A stretch of DNA of 64,000 nucleotides from JBKDZL01 sp047971145 (GTDB lineage Bacteria; Bacillota_I; Bacilli_A; Erysipelotrichales; Erysipelotrichaceae). The position numbers and the translations under genes were made by a program. The stretch is from positions 17,843 to 81,842 of the forward strand of contig JBKDZL010000010.1 in NCBI GenBank assembly GCA_047971145.1, written 5' to 3'. The notes under the pieces were generated by a model. That model did no database searches and was not told the origin of the DNA. It was given only the letters and a program-made list of their open reading frames with translations. Below are positions 25,469-34,972 of the stretch, one piece after another (position 1 is the stretch's first letter; every line of letters begins with the position of its first letter).

Positions 25469-26539
25469 ATGAAAAATGGTTTAAAATTAGTATTAGTATT
25501 AGTATTAATGCTTGCGGTTGTTGGTTGTGGTGGTGATACTGAGCCAACTGGTAATGATGGTGAGAAAATTGTTATTGGTGTTGTTGTACCATCTGGTGAC
25601 CATGGTTTTACTGGAGAGAGTTTAGCGCATGCGAGAAGTGAAGCAGAAACTATTAATAACAGTGACCAAAATATTGAAGTAATTGTTAAAGATGGACTAG
25701 AAGCTTCAAGTCAAATTACAGAAATTGAAAATTTACTTGCTAGTGCTGATCCTGATGTAATTGTTTTATGGCCAATGGAAGGTGAAGCTTTAAGAAGTGC
25801 AGCCCAAACTGTTGTCGATGCTGGTGTTAAGTTAGTAATTTATGATCGCTTAATTTCTGATTTTACTGCAGAAAATTTTGTTGGTGATATTATGGGTGAT
25901 AATGTTGGTATTGGTACACAAATGGGTGAATACTTAACAACATTCTATGCTGATGATGATCATGTAAATTATTTAAGATTTATCGGTGATGCTTCTACTG
26001 TTGGTGTTCAACGTTCTCAAGGTATGGATGATGTAATCGATGCTGAGAAATTTACTCAATTAAAAGAAACTTTTGTTACTAATTGGAGTTCAGAAACAGC
26101 TCAAAACCAAATGGAAGAATGGTTAGCAGGATCTAGTGCTGATGATATTGCCAGTCTTGACTTAATTGTTACTCATGATGATGAAATCACTGATGGAATT
26201 ATGAATGCTTTAGAAGGTTATACTGGTGATGCTGATATCAGTAACTTAAAATTAATCACTTCTATTGGTGGTCGTAATGAAACTTTAGAAAAATTTGATA
26301 ATACTGCCTTATCAACTAAATTAATTACTTATTATTTTGCTCCATCTATGGTGCGTGAAGCTATTCGTCTTGGTATTTCTGCTGCTCAAGGAACAGAGTA
26401 TACTGGTGCAACATTAGTTGACGGTACTTATTTAATTCCAACATTTGCTATTTCTAATGCAGGTGGTGATGTTAAATTTGACTTTGAAGCATACAGAGCT
26501 AGTGATATTTATACTGAACGTTATAGTATCTTTGAATAA
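25469..26539 (+). CDS. Sugar ABC transporter substrate-binding lipoprotein
   Basis: Periplasmic-binding type I protein (Peripla_BP_4, ribose/xylose/galactose group). The signal peptide ends in the lipobox LAVVGC with Cys20 as lipid anchor. The mature part starts KIVIGVVVPSGDHGFTGESL, with PDVIVLWPMEGEALRSAAQ, KLVIYDRLI and LDLIVTHDDEITDGIMNAL as binding-cleft loops. The ATG at 25469 is chosen over one at 25463 because the latter would touch the AAAGGAGG ribosome site. The sugar is unknown. A hairpin follows before the ATPase gene, as expected where the binding protein must be more abundant. Confidence 0.9.
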   Translation: MKNGLKLVLVLVLMLAVVGCGGDTEPTGNDGEKIVIGVVVPSGDHGFTGESLAHARSEAETINNSDQNIEVIVKDGLEASSQITEIENLLASADPDVIVLWPMEGEALRSAAQTVVDAGVKLVIYDRLISDFTAENFVGDIMGDNVGIGTQMGEYLTTFYADDDHVNYLRFIGDASTVGVQRSQGMDDVIDAEKFTQLKETFVTNWSSETAQNQMEEWLAGSSADDIASLDLIVTHDDEITDGIMNALEGYTGDADISNLKLITSIGGRNETLEKFDNTALSTKLITYYFAPSMVREAIRLGISAAQGTEYTGATLVDGTYLIPTFAISNAGGDVKFDFEAYRASDIYTERYSIFE

Positions 26540-26553
26540 AAAGTTTTAATAAT

Positions 26554-26580
26554 AGCCGGTTTCGGCCGGCTTTTATTTTT
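26554..26580 (+). terminator. Partial (attenuating) terminator between binding-protein and ATPase genes
   Basis: AGCCGG and CCGGCT pair around TTTCGG, followed by TTTATTTTT. The next ribosome site begins 3 nt later, so readthrough is needed to express the rest of the operon. Confidence 0.75.
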
Positions 26581-26595
26581 AGAAAGGAGAAATCA

Positions 26596-28098
26596 ATGTT
26601 AGTTGAAATGAAAAATATTGTGAAAGACTTTGGACCAGTAAGAGCAGTCGACAATGTTAATTTCACAATTGACTCACAAGATATAATTGGTTTACTTGGA
26701 GAAAATGGTGCTGGAAAGTCAACCTTAATGAATGTTTTAGCTGGTGTTTTACCAGCAACAAAAGGTGAAGTTTTTATCGATGGTAAAAAAGTGCATATAA
26801 CCAATGCACATAAGGCCAGCAATTATGGAATTAGATTCATTCATCAAGAATTGAATCTATGTAATGAATTAAGTGTAGTCGAAAATATGTTTTTAGCCCA
26901 AGAAATTACTAAAATGGGTATTACTCAAACTAATGAAATGATTGCTAAGTGTCAGGAAGTTTTTAAACGCATGAATGTAAATATTAATCCTACAAGTATT
27001 GTTGGTGATTTACAGGTGGCTGAAAAACAATTAATTGAAATTGCTAAATCATTGTTGTTTGAATCAAAATTAATAATTATGGATGAGCCGACAACTGCGC
27101 TATCTCAAACAGAAATTGATAATTTATTTAATTTAATGAGGCAACTAAGTGAGACAGGAGTTAGTTTTATTTTTATTTCTCATAAAATGCCTGAATTATT
27201 CGAAATCTGCAAGAAATATTTTATCATGAGAGATGGTCAGTATGTTGCCCAAGGTAATTTCGCAGATATAAAAGTAAATGAAATCACTGAAATGATGATT
27301 GGCCATAATTTAGCTGAAGATAGCTTTGATTATAAAATTAATCATAGTCAAGAAGAAGTTATTTTAGAGGTTAGTGATTTTAGTAGTGATTTGTTTAGTG
27401 ATGTTAATTTTAAATTAAAAAAAGGTGAAATACTAGCTATAACTGGCTTACAAGGCTCAGGTCGAGAAGCTATTGCGGATGCTTTATTTGGTGCTGAAAA
27501 ATATACTGGTTCGATTAAAATAAATAATATTGAAATGAAAAAACACGCAAAAATTATTAATTTTATGAAAAAAGGAGTAGCCTTGGTACCAAGAATGCGT
27601 AAAGAAAGAGGGATATTTAATGATCTTTCAATTTACGATAATATGTCAATGGCATATTTTAATACCAAGTTAAAAAAATTATTAATTAGTAATAAAGAAG
27701 AAGATCAACGCTTTGAAAGACAGAAAAAAGCGATGAGAATAAAAGTTTCCAACACTAATAATGTCATTACTTCACTATCAGGTGGTAATCAACAAATAGT
27801 TATTTTAGGTCGTTGGTTAGAAGCTGATGCTGATATTATGTTGTTTGATAATCCGACACAGGGAATTGATGTTGGGGCAAAATTTGAAATCTATCATTTG
27901 ATTTTAAAATTAGCGGAACTTGGTAAGTCGATTATTGTTTTTAGTGCTGAGTTTCCAGAAATTTATAAAGTTGCGGATCGTTGTTTGGTTTTATATAAAG
28001 GTAGAATTCAAGCGGATCTTGCTAGAGCGGATTTTAGTGAGAAAGATATTATGCTGTATTCAACAGGATCATTAGAAAAGGAGATTGCAAATGTTTAA
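26596..28098 (+). CDS. Sugar ABC transporter ATP-binding protein (RbsA/MglA type)
   Basis: A 500-residue tandem ATPase. Domain 1 has Walker A GENGAGKSTLMN, an unusual signature region (LQVAEKQLIEIAKSLL) and IMDEPTTALS. Domain 2 has the degenerate Walker A LQGSGREAI, signature LSGGNQQIVILGRWL and FDNPTQGIDVGAK. This is the standard RbsA/XylG/MglA layout. Asn in place of the usual Glu of domain 2 (FDNPTQG) indicates one inactive catalytic site. The ribosome site is AAAGGAGA. Confidence 0.92.
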   Translation: MLVEMKNIVKDFGPVRAVDNVNFTIDSQDIIGLLGENGAGKSTLMNVLAGVLPATKGEVFIDGKKVHITNAHKASNYGIRFIHQELNLCNELSVVENMFLAQEITKMGITQTNEMIAKCQEVFKRMNVNINPTSIVGDLQVAEKQLIEIAKSLLFESKLIIMDEPTTALSQTEIDNLFNLMRQLSETGVSFIFISHKMPELFEICKKYFIMRDGQYVAQGNFADIKVNEITEMMIGHNLAEDSFDYKINHSQEEVILEVSDFSSDLFSDVNFKLKKGEILAITGLQGSGREAIADALFGAEKYTGSIKINNIEMKKHAKIINFMKKGVALVPRMRKERGIFNDLSIYDNMSMAYFNTKLKKLLISNKEEDQRFERQKKAMRIKVSNTNNVITSLSGGNQQIVILGRWLEADADIMLFDNPTQGIDVGAKFEIYHLILKLAELGKSIIVFSAEFPEIYKVADRCLVLYKGRIQADLARADFSEKDIMLYSTGSLEKEIANV

Positions 28099-29080
28099 AA
28101 CGTTTCAAGGTTTAACGACTAGGGAGATTTTGGGTAAAATAGTTAAGGATTATAGTTATTGGTTGTCTTTTTTCTTACTAATAATGATTGCGGCAAGTTT
28201 AAATGCTAATTTCTTTACTTGGAATAATATTTCTAATATCTTTGTTCAAAGTACGATGATTGGCTTAATTGCTATGGGTATGAGTATGGTTATCTCAGCC
28301 GGGCAGATTGATATTTCTGTAGGCTCGCAGGTTGCCTTGCTTGGTGGTTTTGGTATTAGTGTTTTAAATAGTACTGGTAGTGTTTGGATAATGTTGTTGT
28401 TTTGTTTAGTTGGTGGGGCAATTATTGGAACTGTTAATGGTTTATTGGTGGCTAAGGGGCATTTGCCGGCGATGATTGCTACTTTGGCTATGCAAACTGC
28501 TTGTCGCTCAATTATAAATTTTTATGGTCAGGGTGGACCTTTTACAGTTGATAGAAGTATTTATGAAGGCTTTAGAGAAATTGCGGTGGGTGGCTTAAAT
28601 ATTTTTGGTTTCACTATTCCTTATATGATGATAATATTTATTGCTGTAACTATTGTTTTTAATATAATTATGAAAAGAACTAAGTTTGGTAAGCATATCT
28701 ATGCAGTTGGTAGTAATGAAACGTCTGCAAAATTAGCAGGTATTAGTGTCGATAGAACAAAAATCTTAGTCTTTACTTTTACTGGTATTATGTGTGGATT
28801 GGCAGCTGTTTTATATGCTTCAAGATTAACGGCAGTAGCTTCAGCTAATGCAGCTGTTGGTTATGAAATGGAAGCCATCGCAGCAGTTGCGATTGGTGGT
28901 ACTGCTATGAGTGGCGGTAAGGGTAAAATCATGGGAACCTTCTTAGGGGTTTTGATGTTTAAAATAATTAGTAATATTTTAACTAGTGCTGATGTGTCTT
29001 CTTTCTTAAATGGAGCCATTAGTGGAGCGATAATTGTTATTGCAGTTTTAATACAGAATTTACAGAATAGAAAAAAATAG
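28091..29080 (+). CDS. Sugar ABC transporter permease (RbsC/XylH type)
   Basis: A 329-residue permease with about nine to ten helices. It has the family pattern SAGQIDISVGSQVALLGGFG near the start of the membrane core and SAKLAGISVDRTKILVFTFTG as the coupling loop. I take the ATG at 28091; its 8-nt overlap with the ATPase end and the AAAAGGAGA ribosome site support it over an upstream TTG. Confidence 0.9.
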   Translation: MFKTFQGLTTREILGKIVKDYSYWLSFFLLIMIAASLNANFFTWNNISNIFVQSTMIGLIAMGMSMVISAGQIDISVGSQVALLGGFGISVLNSTGSVWIMLLFCLVGGAIIGTVNGLLVAKGHLPAMIATLAMQTACRSIINFYGQGGPFTVDRSIYEGFREIAVGGLNIFGFTIPYMMIIFIAVTIVFNIIMKRTKFGKHIYAVGSNETSAKLAGISVDRTKILVFTFTGIMCGLAAVLYASRLTAVASANAAVGYEMEAIAAVAIGGTAMSGGKGKIMGTFLGVLMFKIISNILTSADVSSFLNGAISGAIIVIAVLIQNLQNRKK

Positions 29081-29093
29081 AAAGAGGTTCAAT

Positions 29094-30137
29094 ATGTTAA
29101 AAATTGGTATTATCGGTTGCGGTAAGATAACTGAGGTTCGTCATGCTCCTGAATATCATGAGAATCCAAATAGTAAAATTGTGGCTTTTTATGATAGTAG
29201 AAAAGAAAGAGCAGTTGCCTTAGCAGAAAAATATGGTGCTAAAGTTTGTGATAGTATTGAAGAGTTATTAGCAATGGATATTGATGCTGTTAGTGTTTGT
29301 GTTGCCAATGTTGCCCATGCTAGTATCAGTATTCAAGCTTTAGAAGCGAAAAAACATGTTTTGTGTGAAAAGCCCATGGCTATTACTATAGAAGAGTGTG
29401 AGCTGATGATTAAGGCAGCCAAAAACAATGGTGTACAATTGATGATCGGGCATAATCAAAGATTTGCTGGAGCTCATAAAAAGGCCCATCAGTTAATTAA
29501 AAATAATGAAATTGGTAAAATTTTAAGTTTTAGAACAGTGTTTGGTCATCCAGGACCTGAGGGTTGGACGGGTGAAAAAAACTCTTGGTTCTTTGACAAG
29601 AAGTTAGCTCACTTTGGAGCTATGGCTGATTTAGGGGTGCACAAAACTGATTTGATTCACTACTTACTCGATGATAAAATCGTTGAGGTTATTTCTGCTA
29701 TTAAAACTTTAGATAAGTGTTTGCCAAATGGTGAGCCTATTAGTGTTGATGATAATTCATATTGCATCTATAAAACTGAAAATGGTGTAGTAGGAACCAT
29801 GCATGTCAGTTGGACCTTTTATGGACAAGAAGATAATTCTACTGTAATTTATGGTACTGAGGGCATAATTAAGTGTTATAGTGATCCTGAGTATTCTTTG
29901 ATTGTTGAAAAGAAAAATGGTGAGGTTGAAAAATTCCAATTAGATCAAATGACCTCTAATGAAGAGCAAACCAATGATGGTAGAGTTAACACTGGTGTTA
30001 TTGATGGCTTTGTTGATGCTATTGTAAATAATAAAGAAGTACCAGTTACAGGAACTGAGGCTAGTAAAGCGATGAGAGTTGTGATTGCTGCTGAAGAATC
30101 AGCTAATAAAAATAGTTTAGTTAAAGTAAATTATTAG
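29094..30137 (+). CDS. Gfo/Idh/MocA family NAD(P)-dependent sugar oxidoreductase
   Basis: A 347-residue dehydrogenase: Rossmann start KIGIIGCGKITEVRHAPEY, the EKPMAITIEECE motif with the catalytic Lys near residue 95, and LGVHKTDLIHYLL carrying the catalytic His of the family. Substrates in this family are sugars, inositols or their amino derivatives. Location behind the ABC importer and before a sugar isomerase indicates it oxidises the imported compound or its product; which compound is not readable. Confidence 0.88.
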   Translation: MLKIGIIGCGKITEVRHAPEYHENPNSKIVAFYDSRKERAVALAEKYGAKVCDSIEELLAMDIDAVSVCVANVAHASISIQALEAKKHVLCEKPMAITIEECELMIKAAKNNGVQLMIGHNQRFAGAHKKAHQLIKNNEIGKILSFRTVFGHPGPEGWTGEKNSWFFDKKLAHFGAMADLGVHKTDLIHYLLDDKIVEVISAIKTLDKCLPNGEPISVDDNSYCIYKTENGVVGTMHVSWTFYGQEDNSTVIYGTEGIIKCYSDPEYSLIVEKKNGEVEKFQLDQMTSNEEQTNDGRVNTGVIDGFVDAIVNNKEVPVTGTEASKAMRVVIAAEESANKNSLVKVNY

Positions 30138-30145
30138 GAGAGAAT

Positions 30146-31135
30146 ATGAAAAGAATGATATCGATATGTAGTGGACAATATGGTGATTTAAGCTTAGATG
30201 AGCTATGTCAAAAAATGAGTGATATTGGTTACCAAGGATTAGAATTAGCAGTTCAAGCTCACTTAGATGTCACTAGAATTATTGAAGAAAAAGAATATGT
30301 TGAGCAAATAAAAGCTACATTAAAAAAATATAATTTGACAATAAGTGCAATAAGTGCCCACTTGATTGGTCAGTGTGTGGGCGATAATTTTGATAAAAGA
30401 TTAAATAATTTTGCTCCCAATGATTTAGCTAATCAACCTGAGCAAATTAGAGCTTGGGCAACAGAAAAAATGAAAGAAGTAGCAAGAGCTGCCAAAATTC
30501 TTGATGTCAAGGTTGTGACCTGCTTTCTAGGCTCGCCAATCTGGCCCTTCTGGTATTCTTTTCCTCAAACAACACCAGCTAGGATAGAAGAGGGTTTTGC
30601 GCTGATTAAAGAATTGTGGACACCAATTTTTGATGTTTATGATGAGTGTGGTGTTAAATTAGCTTTAGAGGTACATCCTACTGAAATTGCCTTTGACTAT
30701 TATACAACTAAAAAACTTTTAGAAACTTTGGATTATCGTAAAACATTAGGCTTAAATTTTGATCCTAGCCATTTACAATGGCAAGGTATGGATCCTGCTT
30801 TATTTATTCGAGACTTTGGTGATTATATTTATAATGTACATGCTAAAGATGTGAGAGTTAAGCTTGATGGTCGCTCAGGTATTTTGGGCTCACATATTGA
30901 ATTTGGTGACACTAGACGTGGTTGGAACTTTGTTTCATTAGGTCATGGAAATGTGGATTTTGATAGTATTACCAGAGAATTAAATCAAATAGGTTATCAA
31001 GGACCAGTTGCGGTTGAATGGGAAGATAGTGGTATGGATAGATTTGTTGGTGCTAAAGAAGCTTTTGAATATATTAGTAAAATGGATTTTCAGCCTTCAA
31101 ATATAAGCTTTGATGCTGCTTTAAAATCAGAGTAA
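30146..31135 (+). CDS. Sugar phosphate isomerase/epimerase (xylose isomerase-like TIM barrel)
   Basis: A 329-residue AP-endonuclease-2/IolE-type barrel: MISICSGQYGDLSLDELCQK, YQGLELAVQ, the metal ligands in KLALEVHPTEIAFD, GLNFDPSHLQWQGMDP, YNVHAKDVRV and VAVEWEDSG. These residues are the E, D, H, E ligands of metal-dependent isomerases. Last gene of the LacI-controlled operon; probably converts the oxidised sugar (inference from neighbours). Confidence 0.85.
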   Translation: MKRMISICSGQYGDLSLDELCQKMSDIGYQGLELAVQAHLDVTRIIEEKEYVEQIKATLKKYNLTISAISAHLIGQCVGDNFDKRLNNFAPNDLANQPEQIRAWATEKMKEVARAAKILDVKVVTCFLGSPIWPFWYSFPQTTPARIEEGFALIKELWTPIFDVYDECGVKLALEVHPTEIAFDYYTTKKLLETLDYRKTLGLNFDPSHLQWQGMDPALFIRDFGDYIYNVHAKDVRVKLDGRSGILGSHIEFGDTRRGWNFVSLGHGNVDFDSITRELNQIGYQGPVAVEWEDSGMDRFVGAKEAFEYISKMDFQPSNISFDAALKSE

Positions 31136-31160
31136 ATAATTAAAGAAGCTCACATTATAG

Positions 31161-31199
31161 AAATGAATCCAATAAGTTGGACACTATAAATTAGCTTGT
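31161..31199. repeat. Possible insertion-sequence end remnant
   Basis: The stretch around AATCCAATAAGTTGGACACT resembles the ends of IS3/IS150-group elements of low-G+C bacteria, which often carry an AAGTTGGACA-type terminus. No transposase frame or second end is present. The call rests on remembered similarity only. Confidence 0.25.
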
Positions 31200-31240
31200 A
31201 AGGATTGATGTCTGCATTGTGCTGATGTCAGTCCTTTTAG
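31200..31240 (+). terminator. Terminator-like hairpin after the sugar operon
   Basis: AAGGATTGATGTC (31200-31212) pairs with GATGTCAGTCCTT (31224-31236), 13 pairs including G-U pairs, around an 11-nt loop, then TT. The tail is short in T, so termination may be partial. Confidence 0.6.
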
Positions 31241-31303
31241 TTTTAAGAAATAATAATAAATTTCCTTGCATTTTCTTATTAAAGGAACAATAATATTTTA
31301 AAT

Positions 31304-33232
31304 TTAAATATTTATTATTTGCTTAAAAATTTGATTTTTAAAATTATCAAAACTATCACATTTGCTTAGGTTAATTATGAAATCTTCATCTGTAAAGAAT
31401 GTGAGTAGTGCTTCGTATAATATTTTGAAAAGTTTTCTATCTTCTGGTGCAATTGAAATTAATAAGACAATATTTACAGTTGTATCATTCCAGGTAATTC
31501 CATTTTTTGAAAGTGCTACATAGACACCAGACTTTAAAGAGATATCAACTATTTGATGGGGTATAGCTACTTTGCCAAATGCGGTTGAAGCTAAAGCTTC
31601 TCTTTCTAAAATATGTTCATAAAACTTTGGGCTAACATAACCTTGATATAGTAGTGAATCACAAATAGTTTTGATTGCAATTTCTTTGTTTGCAATATCA
31701 TTATAAACACTAAAGATGCTTGACTTAAAGAAATAGTCAAAATATGTAATTAGGATGTCTAACTTCTTTCTTTGTTCAATTTTTTGAATTGCAATATAAA
31801 TTAAATGTCTTGATTCTGAAATGTTAAAAGATGGAATAATTATTGTATCAATATCACTACTTAATTTAGTAGAATCATTAGAGTCAATTGTTGATATAAT
31901 TAAATCCACATCATTAAGGTCTGTTAGTTTGTTAAAGTCATTATAAACAGCAATAATATCTATTTCATTAGAAAAGTATTCTTCAATATTTTGAATTAAT
32001 TTATTTGAAATATCTAAGTATTCTTTAGTTACCACTATTATTTTTAGCTTATCAGTGTTTGTTTTTTGTCTTTCTAATTCGGCTCCAATATGTAATGCTA
32101 TAAAGGCTATCTCATCATCAGATAAATTGAAGCCACTTTCATCATTAATAAGTATTGCTATATGAGCTGAAATATCAAATAGCAAAGGATAATTTTTTTG
32201 AATAGAATTAGTGGAAGAATTTTTTAGGTATTCATTATTTCGTAATCTAAAAAGTAAATTTTGAATATGTAAAGAGAAGGGTACTTTAAATGAATCGTTG
32301 TTTAAGCTAATACTATATTTATCATTTACTTCTTCGACAATTTTACTAACTAATAAAAATGTAGATTTTTCTATTAATTCTAAGATATTATCATTATTTA
32401 ATACTAACTTTACATTGATTTTTGTTTTAATTAAAAATATTAATTCAATTTGATCTGTTTTTTCAAATTCAATCATTAGTTTATTTCTTATTATTGTTAA
32501 TATAGTGTACAATAGATTTTCATCTTCAGAGTTTAATTGATAGTTTGGAACAAGTCCACTTTTATTGCCAGCTTGCACTCTAAAAAGCAAAACTGATAAG
32601 TGAAGAGTTAAATTTTGTTTAATATAATCATTTATTGAATATTTCTGTGTAACAATCAAGTATTCAATGATGGTAATAGCGGTTTCAACGATTTCTTTGG
32701 GAAAATATTTATATATTTCTTCCCCCAAACTTATACCTTTTGAAGATTCTTCATATAGAATATCACTTATCAATTTTCTTTTATCTAATTCTTTACCCTC
32801 TATGTTAATAACATTATTATTTCTATTGATTTTTAAATTATATTTTATTAATTGTTTTCTTGCAGAATTAATTGCGTTATTAAAAGTAGAAATACTAATA
32901 TATAATTCTGTGATTAGATCATAGACTTTGATACTTTTATATTTCGAGATTAAGATTCTTTTTATTATGAATTTTCCTCTAGCTTCGTTGTTTTCTGGAA
33001 ATTGTGGAGTTTGATTGAATTTATTTATTATATTTAACACAATCTTTTTGTCAGTTATTGAATAACCACGAAAACTCGGTTCAATTAAATTTGGATAAAT
33101 AATATTTATCTCTTTGATATAATTTTGGATTGTTCTTACTGTTACATTAAAGAACTTGGCTAAATCTTTACCAAGTATTTTTGAGTCATTATTTAATAAT
33201 AATTGTAATAAATTTATTAAGTTTTTACGCAT
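31304..33232 (-). CDS. PRD-containing BglG/MtlR-family transcriptional activator with EIIA domain
   Basis: A 642-residue regulator with the LicR/MtlR layout: N-terminal Mga/HTH domains (LLNNDSKILGKDLAKFFNVT, then TVRTIQNYIKEIN), two PTS regulation domains (the second with SDDEIAFIALHIGAELERQK), an EIIB-like segment around 400-480, and a C-terminal PTS EIIA-2 domain with VAIPHQIVD holding the phospho-histidine. Such proteins activate PTS operons when their PRDs are suitably phosphorylated. It is divergent from the cellobiose-type PTS and 6-phospho-beta-glucosidase, its likely target. The ribosome site is GAAGGAG. Confidence 0.88.
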   Translation of the reverse strand: MRKNLINLLQLLLNNDSKILGKDLAKFFNVTVRTIQNYIKEINIIYPNLIEPSFRGYSITDKKIVLNIINKFNQTPQFPENNEARGKFIIKRILISKYKSIKVYDLITELYISISTFNNAINSARKQLIKYNLKINRNNNVINIEGKELDKRKLISDILYEESSKGISLGEEIYKYFPKEIVETAITIIEYLIVTQKYSINDYIKQNLTLHLSVLLFRVQAGNKSGLVPNYQLNSEDENLLYTILTIIRNKLMIEFEKTDQIELIFLIKTKINVKLVLNNDNILELIEKSTFLLVSKIVEEVNDKYSISLNNDSFKVPFSLHIQNLLFRLRNNEYLKNSSTNSIQKNYPLLFDISAHIAILINDESGFNLSDDEIAFIALHIGAELERQKTNTDKLKIIVVTKEYLDISNKLIQNIEEYFSNEIDIIAVYNDFNKLTDLNDVDLIISTIDSNDSTKLSSDIDTIIIPSFNISESRHLIYIAIQKIEQRKKLDILITYFDYFFKSSIFSVYNDIANKEIAIKTICDSLLYQGYVSPKFYEHILEREALASTAFGKVAIPHQIVDISLKSGVYVALSKNGITWNDTTVNIVLLISIAPEDRKLFKILYEALLTFFTDEDFIINLSKCDSFDNFKNQIFKQIINI

Positions 33233-33294
33233 ATGTATTAGACTCCTTCACATATAAACATTATAGCATTGTCACTAAAATTGAGTAGTTTATT

Positions 33295-33316
33295 ATTTTC
33301 GTATTAACACGAAAAT
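33295..33316. promoter_or_regulatory. Inverted repeat between the PRD activator and the PTS operon
   Basis: ATTTTCGT and ACGAAAAT are perfect 8-bp arms around a 6-bp spacer. A shorter TTCC/GGAA repeat follows at 33323-33337. Central position between divergent genes suggests the activator's binding site. Confidence 0.5.
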
Positions 33317-33394
33317 GCAATATTCCTAATATCGGAAAAACATTAAGTTTTACAAGCAATAATTGTTGATATCATAATAGCGAAGGGAGCAAAT

Positions 33395-33703
33395 ATGAAA
33401 AGAATATTATTGTGTTGTGGAGCTGGTATGTCTAGTGGCTTTATCGCTCAAAGCATGCGTAAACAAGCGAAAAAAGAAAAATTAGATATCAAAATTGATG
33501 CAGTATCAGTTAGTGATGTAGGTTCTTATTTAGCAGGAGCAGATTTATTGCTAGTAGGTCCACATCTGACGTATGAATTTGATGGTTTAAAACTTGAAGC
33601 TGATATAGAGCAGGTACCAATGATGGTGATACCCGAAAAGATATATGGTTCATTAGATGGTACAGGTTTGCTTAGACTTAGCTTGGATGAAATTAATAAA
33701 TAG
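33395..33703 (+). CDS. celA: PTS lactose/cellobiose-family EIIB component
   Basis: A 102-residue cytoplasmic phosphocarrier. The P-loop CCGAGMSSGF contains the phosphorylated cysteine, Cys8 by alignment to the CSAGMST motif. It passes phosphate from EIIA to the sugar carried by EIIC. First gene of the four-gene beta-glucoside operon; ribosome site AAGGGAG. Confidence 0.9.
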   Translation: MKRILLCCGAGMSSGFIAQSMRKQAKKEKLDIKIDAVSVSDVGSYLAGADLLLVGPHLTYEFDGLKLEADIEQVPMMVIPEKIYGSLDGTGLLRLSLDEINK

Positions 33704-33717
33704 GGGGATAGAATATA

Positions 33718-34950
33718 ATGAAACATTTTATCAAATTTTTAGAAGAAAAGTTTTCTCCAAAAATGAATAAAATTGGAGAAAATAAATGGATTAAAACTAT
33801 TTCGGGTTCAATTATGTTAGTACTTCCGACAATCTTATTAGGATCCGTTATTTCGGTTTATAATGTATTAAGAGGATATATTCCTTCTTTACCAGATATG
33901 CAACCATTATTTAATTTTAGTTTTGGTTTGTATTCAATAATCTTAGCATTCTTAATTGGTTATCATGGTATGAAGGTTATGAACCATGCCAAATATAAGT
34001 TGGCTGCAGGTATTATATCATTGAGTTCATTTATGATGATGGTAAATCCGACAATTGCAGATGGATCATTAACAGTAGAGTTCAGTAGATTTGGTCCTAA
34101 AGGAATTTTAATATCATTTGTTGCAGGACTGTTTAGTGTGTTTATTGTGCATATGTATAGTAAATGGGATCCGTTTAAAAATAATGTAACAGTTCCTGAG
34201 TTTATGTTGAATTGGTTTAACCAAATCATTCCAGCGTTTGTTGTATTGTTTACTTCGATGATATTCATTTATTATTTAAAAATTGACATATTTAATTTAG
34301 TGACTGAATTGTTTGCGCCAATTAATGACTTTGGTCAAACATTACCAGGGTTTATATTAATTTGTTTAACACCAGCATTCTTTTATTCTCTTGGTATTAG
34401 TAGTTGGTTATTATCGCCGGTTTACACACCGATAATGTTAGCAGGAATTGCGGCAAATATTGAAAATGTTGCTCAGGGTTTAGCTGCAACCAACATTGTA
34501 ACGCAAGAAACAATTTTTGTTGGATTTATTTGGTTAGGAGGAATGGGTGCTACCTTGCCTTTAGTGCTATTAATGATGCGTAGCAGATCTAGAAAACTCA
34601 AAACATTGGGTGGTGTATGTATAGTTCCATCATTATTTAATATTAATGAGCCAGTTATCTTTGGAGCACCAGTGGCGTTTAATCCTTTATTAATGCCGCC
34701 AATGTGGATTAATGCAGTAGTTGGTCCTATAATTACTTGGATATTTATGACTAGTGGTATTGTTAAAGTGCCAGCTATTTTATTAACAGGTGTGAAATTG
34801 CCTATGCCTATTTCTTCTGTTTTGGTATCAGATGACTTTAAAGCAATATTGTTATGGGCTGTATTATTGGTGGTTTATACCTTAGTTTGGTATCCGTTCT
34901 TTAAGGCATACGAAAAACAAGAAATGGCTAACGAAGTAACAAGTGTATAA
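33718..34950 (+). CDS. celB: PTS lactose/cellobiose-family EIIC permease
   Basis: A 410-residue membrane component with around ten helices. It shows the family segments WIKTISGSIMLVLPTILLGS, then LGISSWLLSPVYTPIMLAG, GMGATLPLVLLMMRSRS and FNINEPVIFGAPVAFNPLLM; the last includes the NEP substrate motif. Length is slightly below the usual 420 to 450. Ribosome site AGGGGGAT. Confidence 0.92.
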   Translation: MKHFIKFLEEKFSPKMNKIGENKWIKTISGSIMLVLPTILLGSVISVYNVLRGYIPSLPDMQPLFNFSFGLYSIILAFLIGYHGMKVMNHAKYKLAAGIISLSSFMMMVNPTIADGSLTVEFSRFGPKGILISFVAGLFSVFIVHMYSKWDPFKNNVTVPEFMLNWFNQIIPAFVVLFTSMIFIYYLKIDIFNLVTELFAPINDFGQTLPGFILICLTPAFFYSLGISSWLLSPVYTPIMLAGIAANIENVAQGLAATNIVTQETIFVGFIWLGGMGATLPLVLLMMRSRSRKLKTLGGVCIVPSLFNINEPVIFGAPVAFNPLLMPPMWINAVVGPIITWIFMTSGIVKVPAILLTGVKLPMPISSVLVSDDFKAILLWAVLLVVYTLVWYPFFKAYEKQEMANEVTSV

Positions 34951-34972
34951 TAAGTTAATATTGGAGAAAAAT

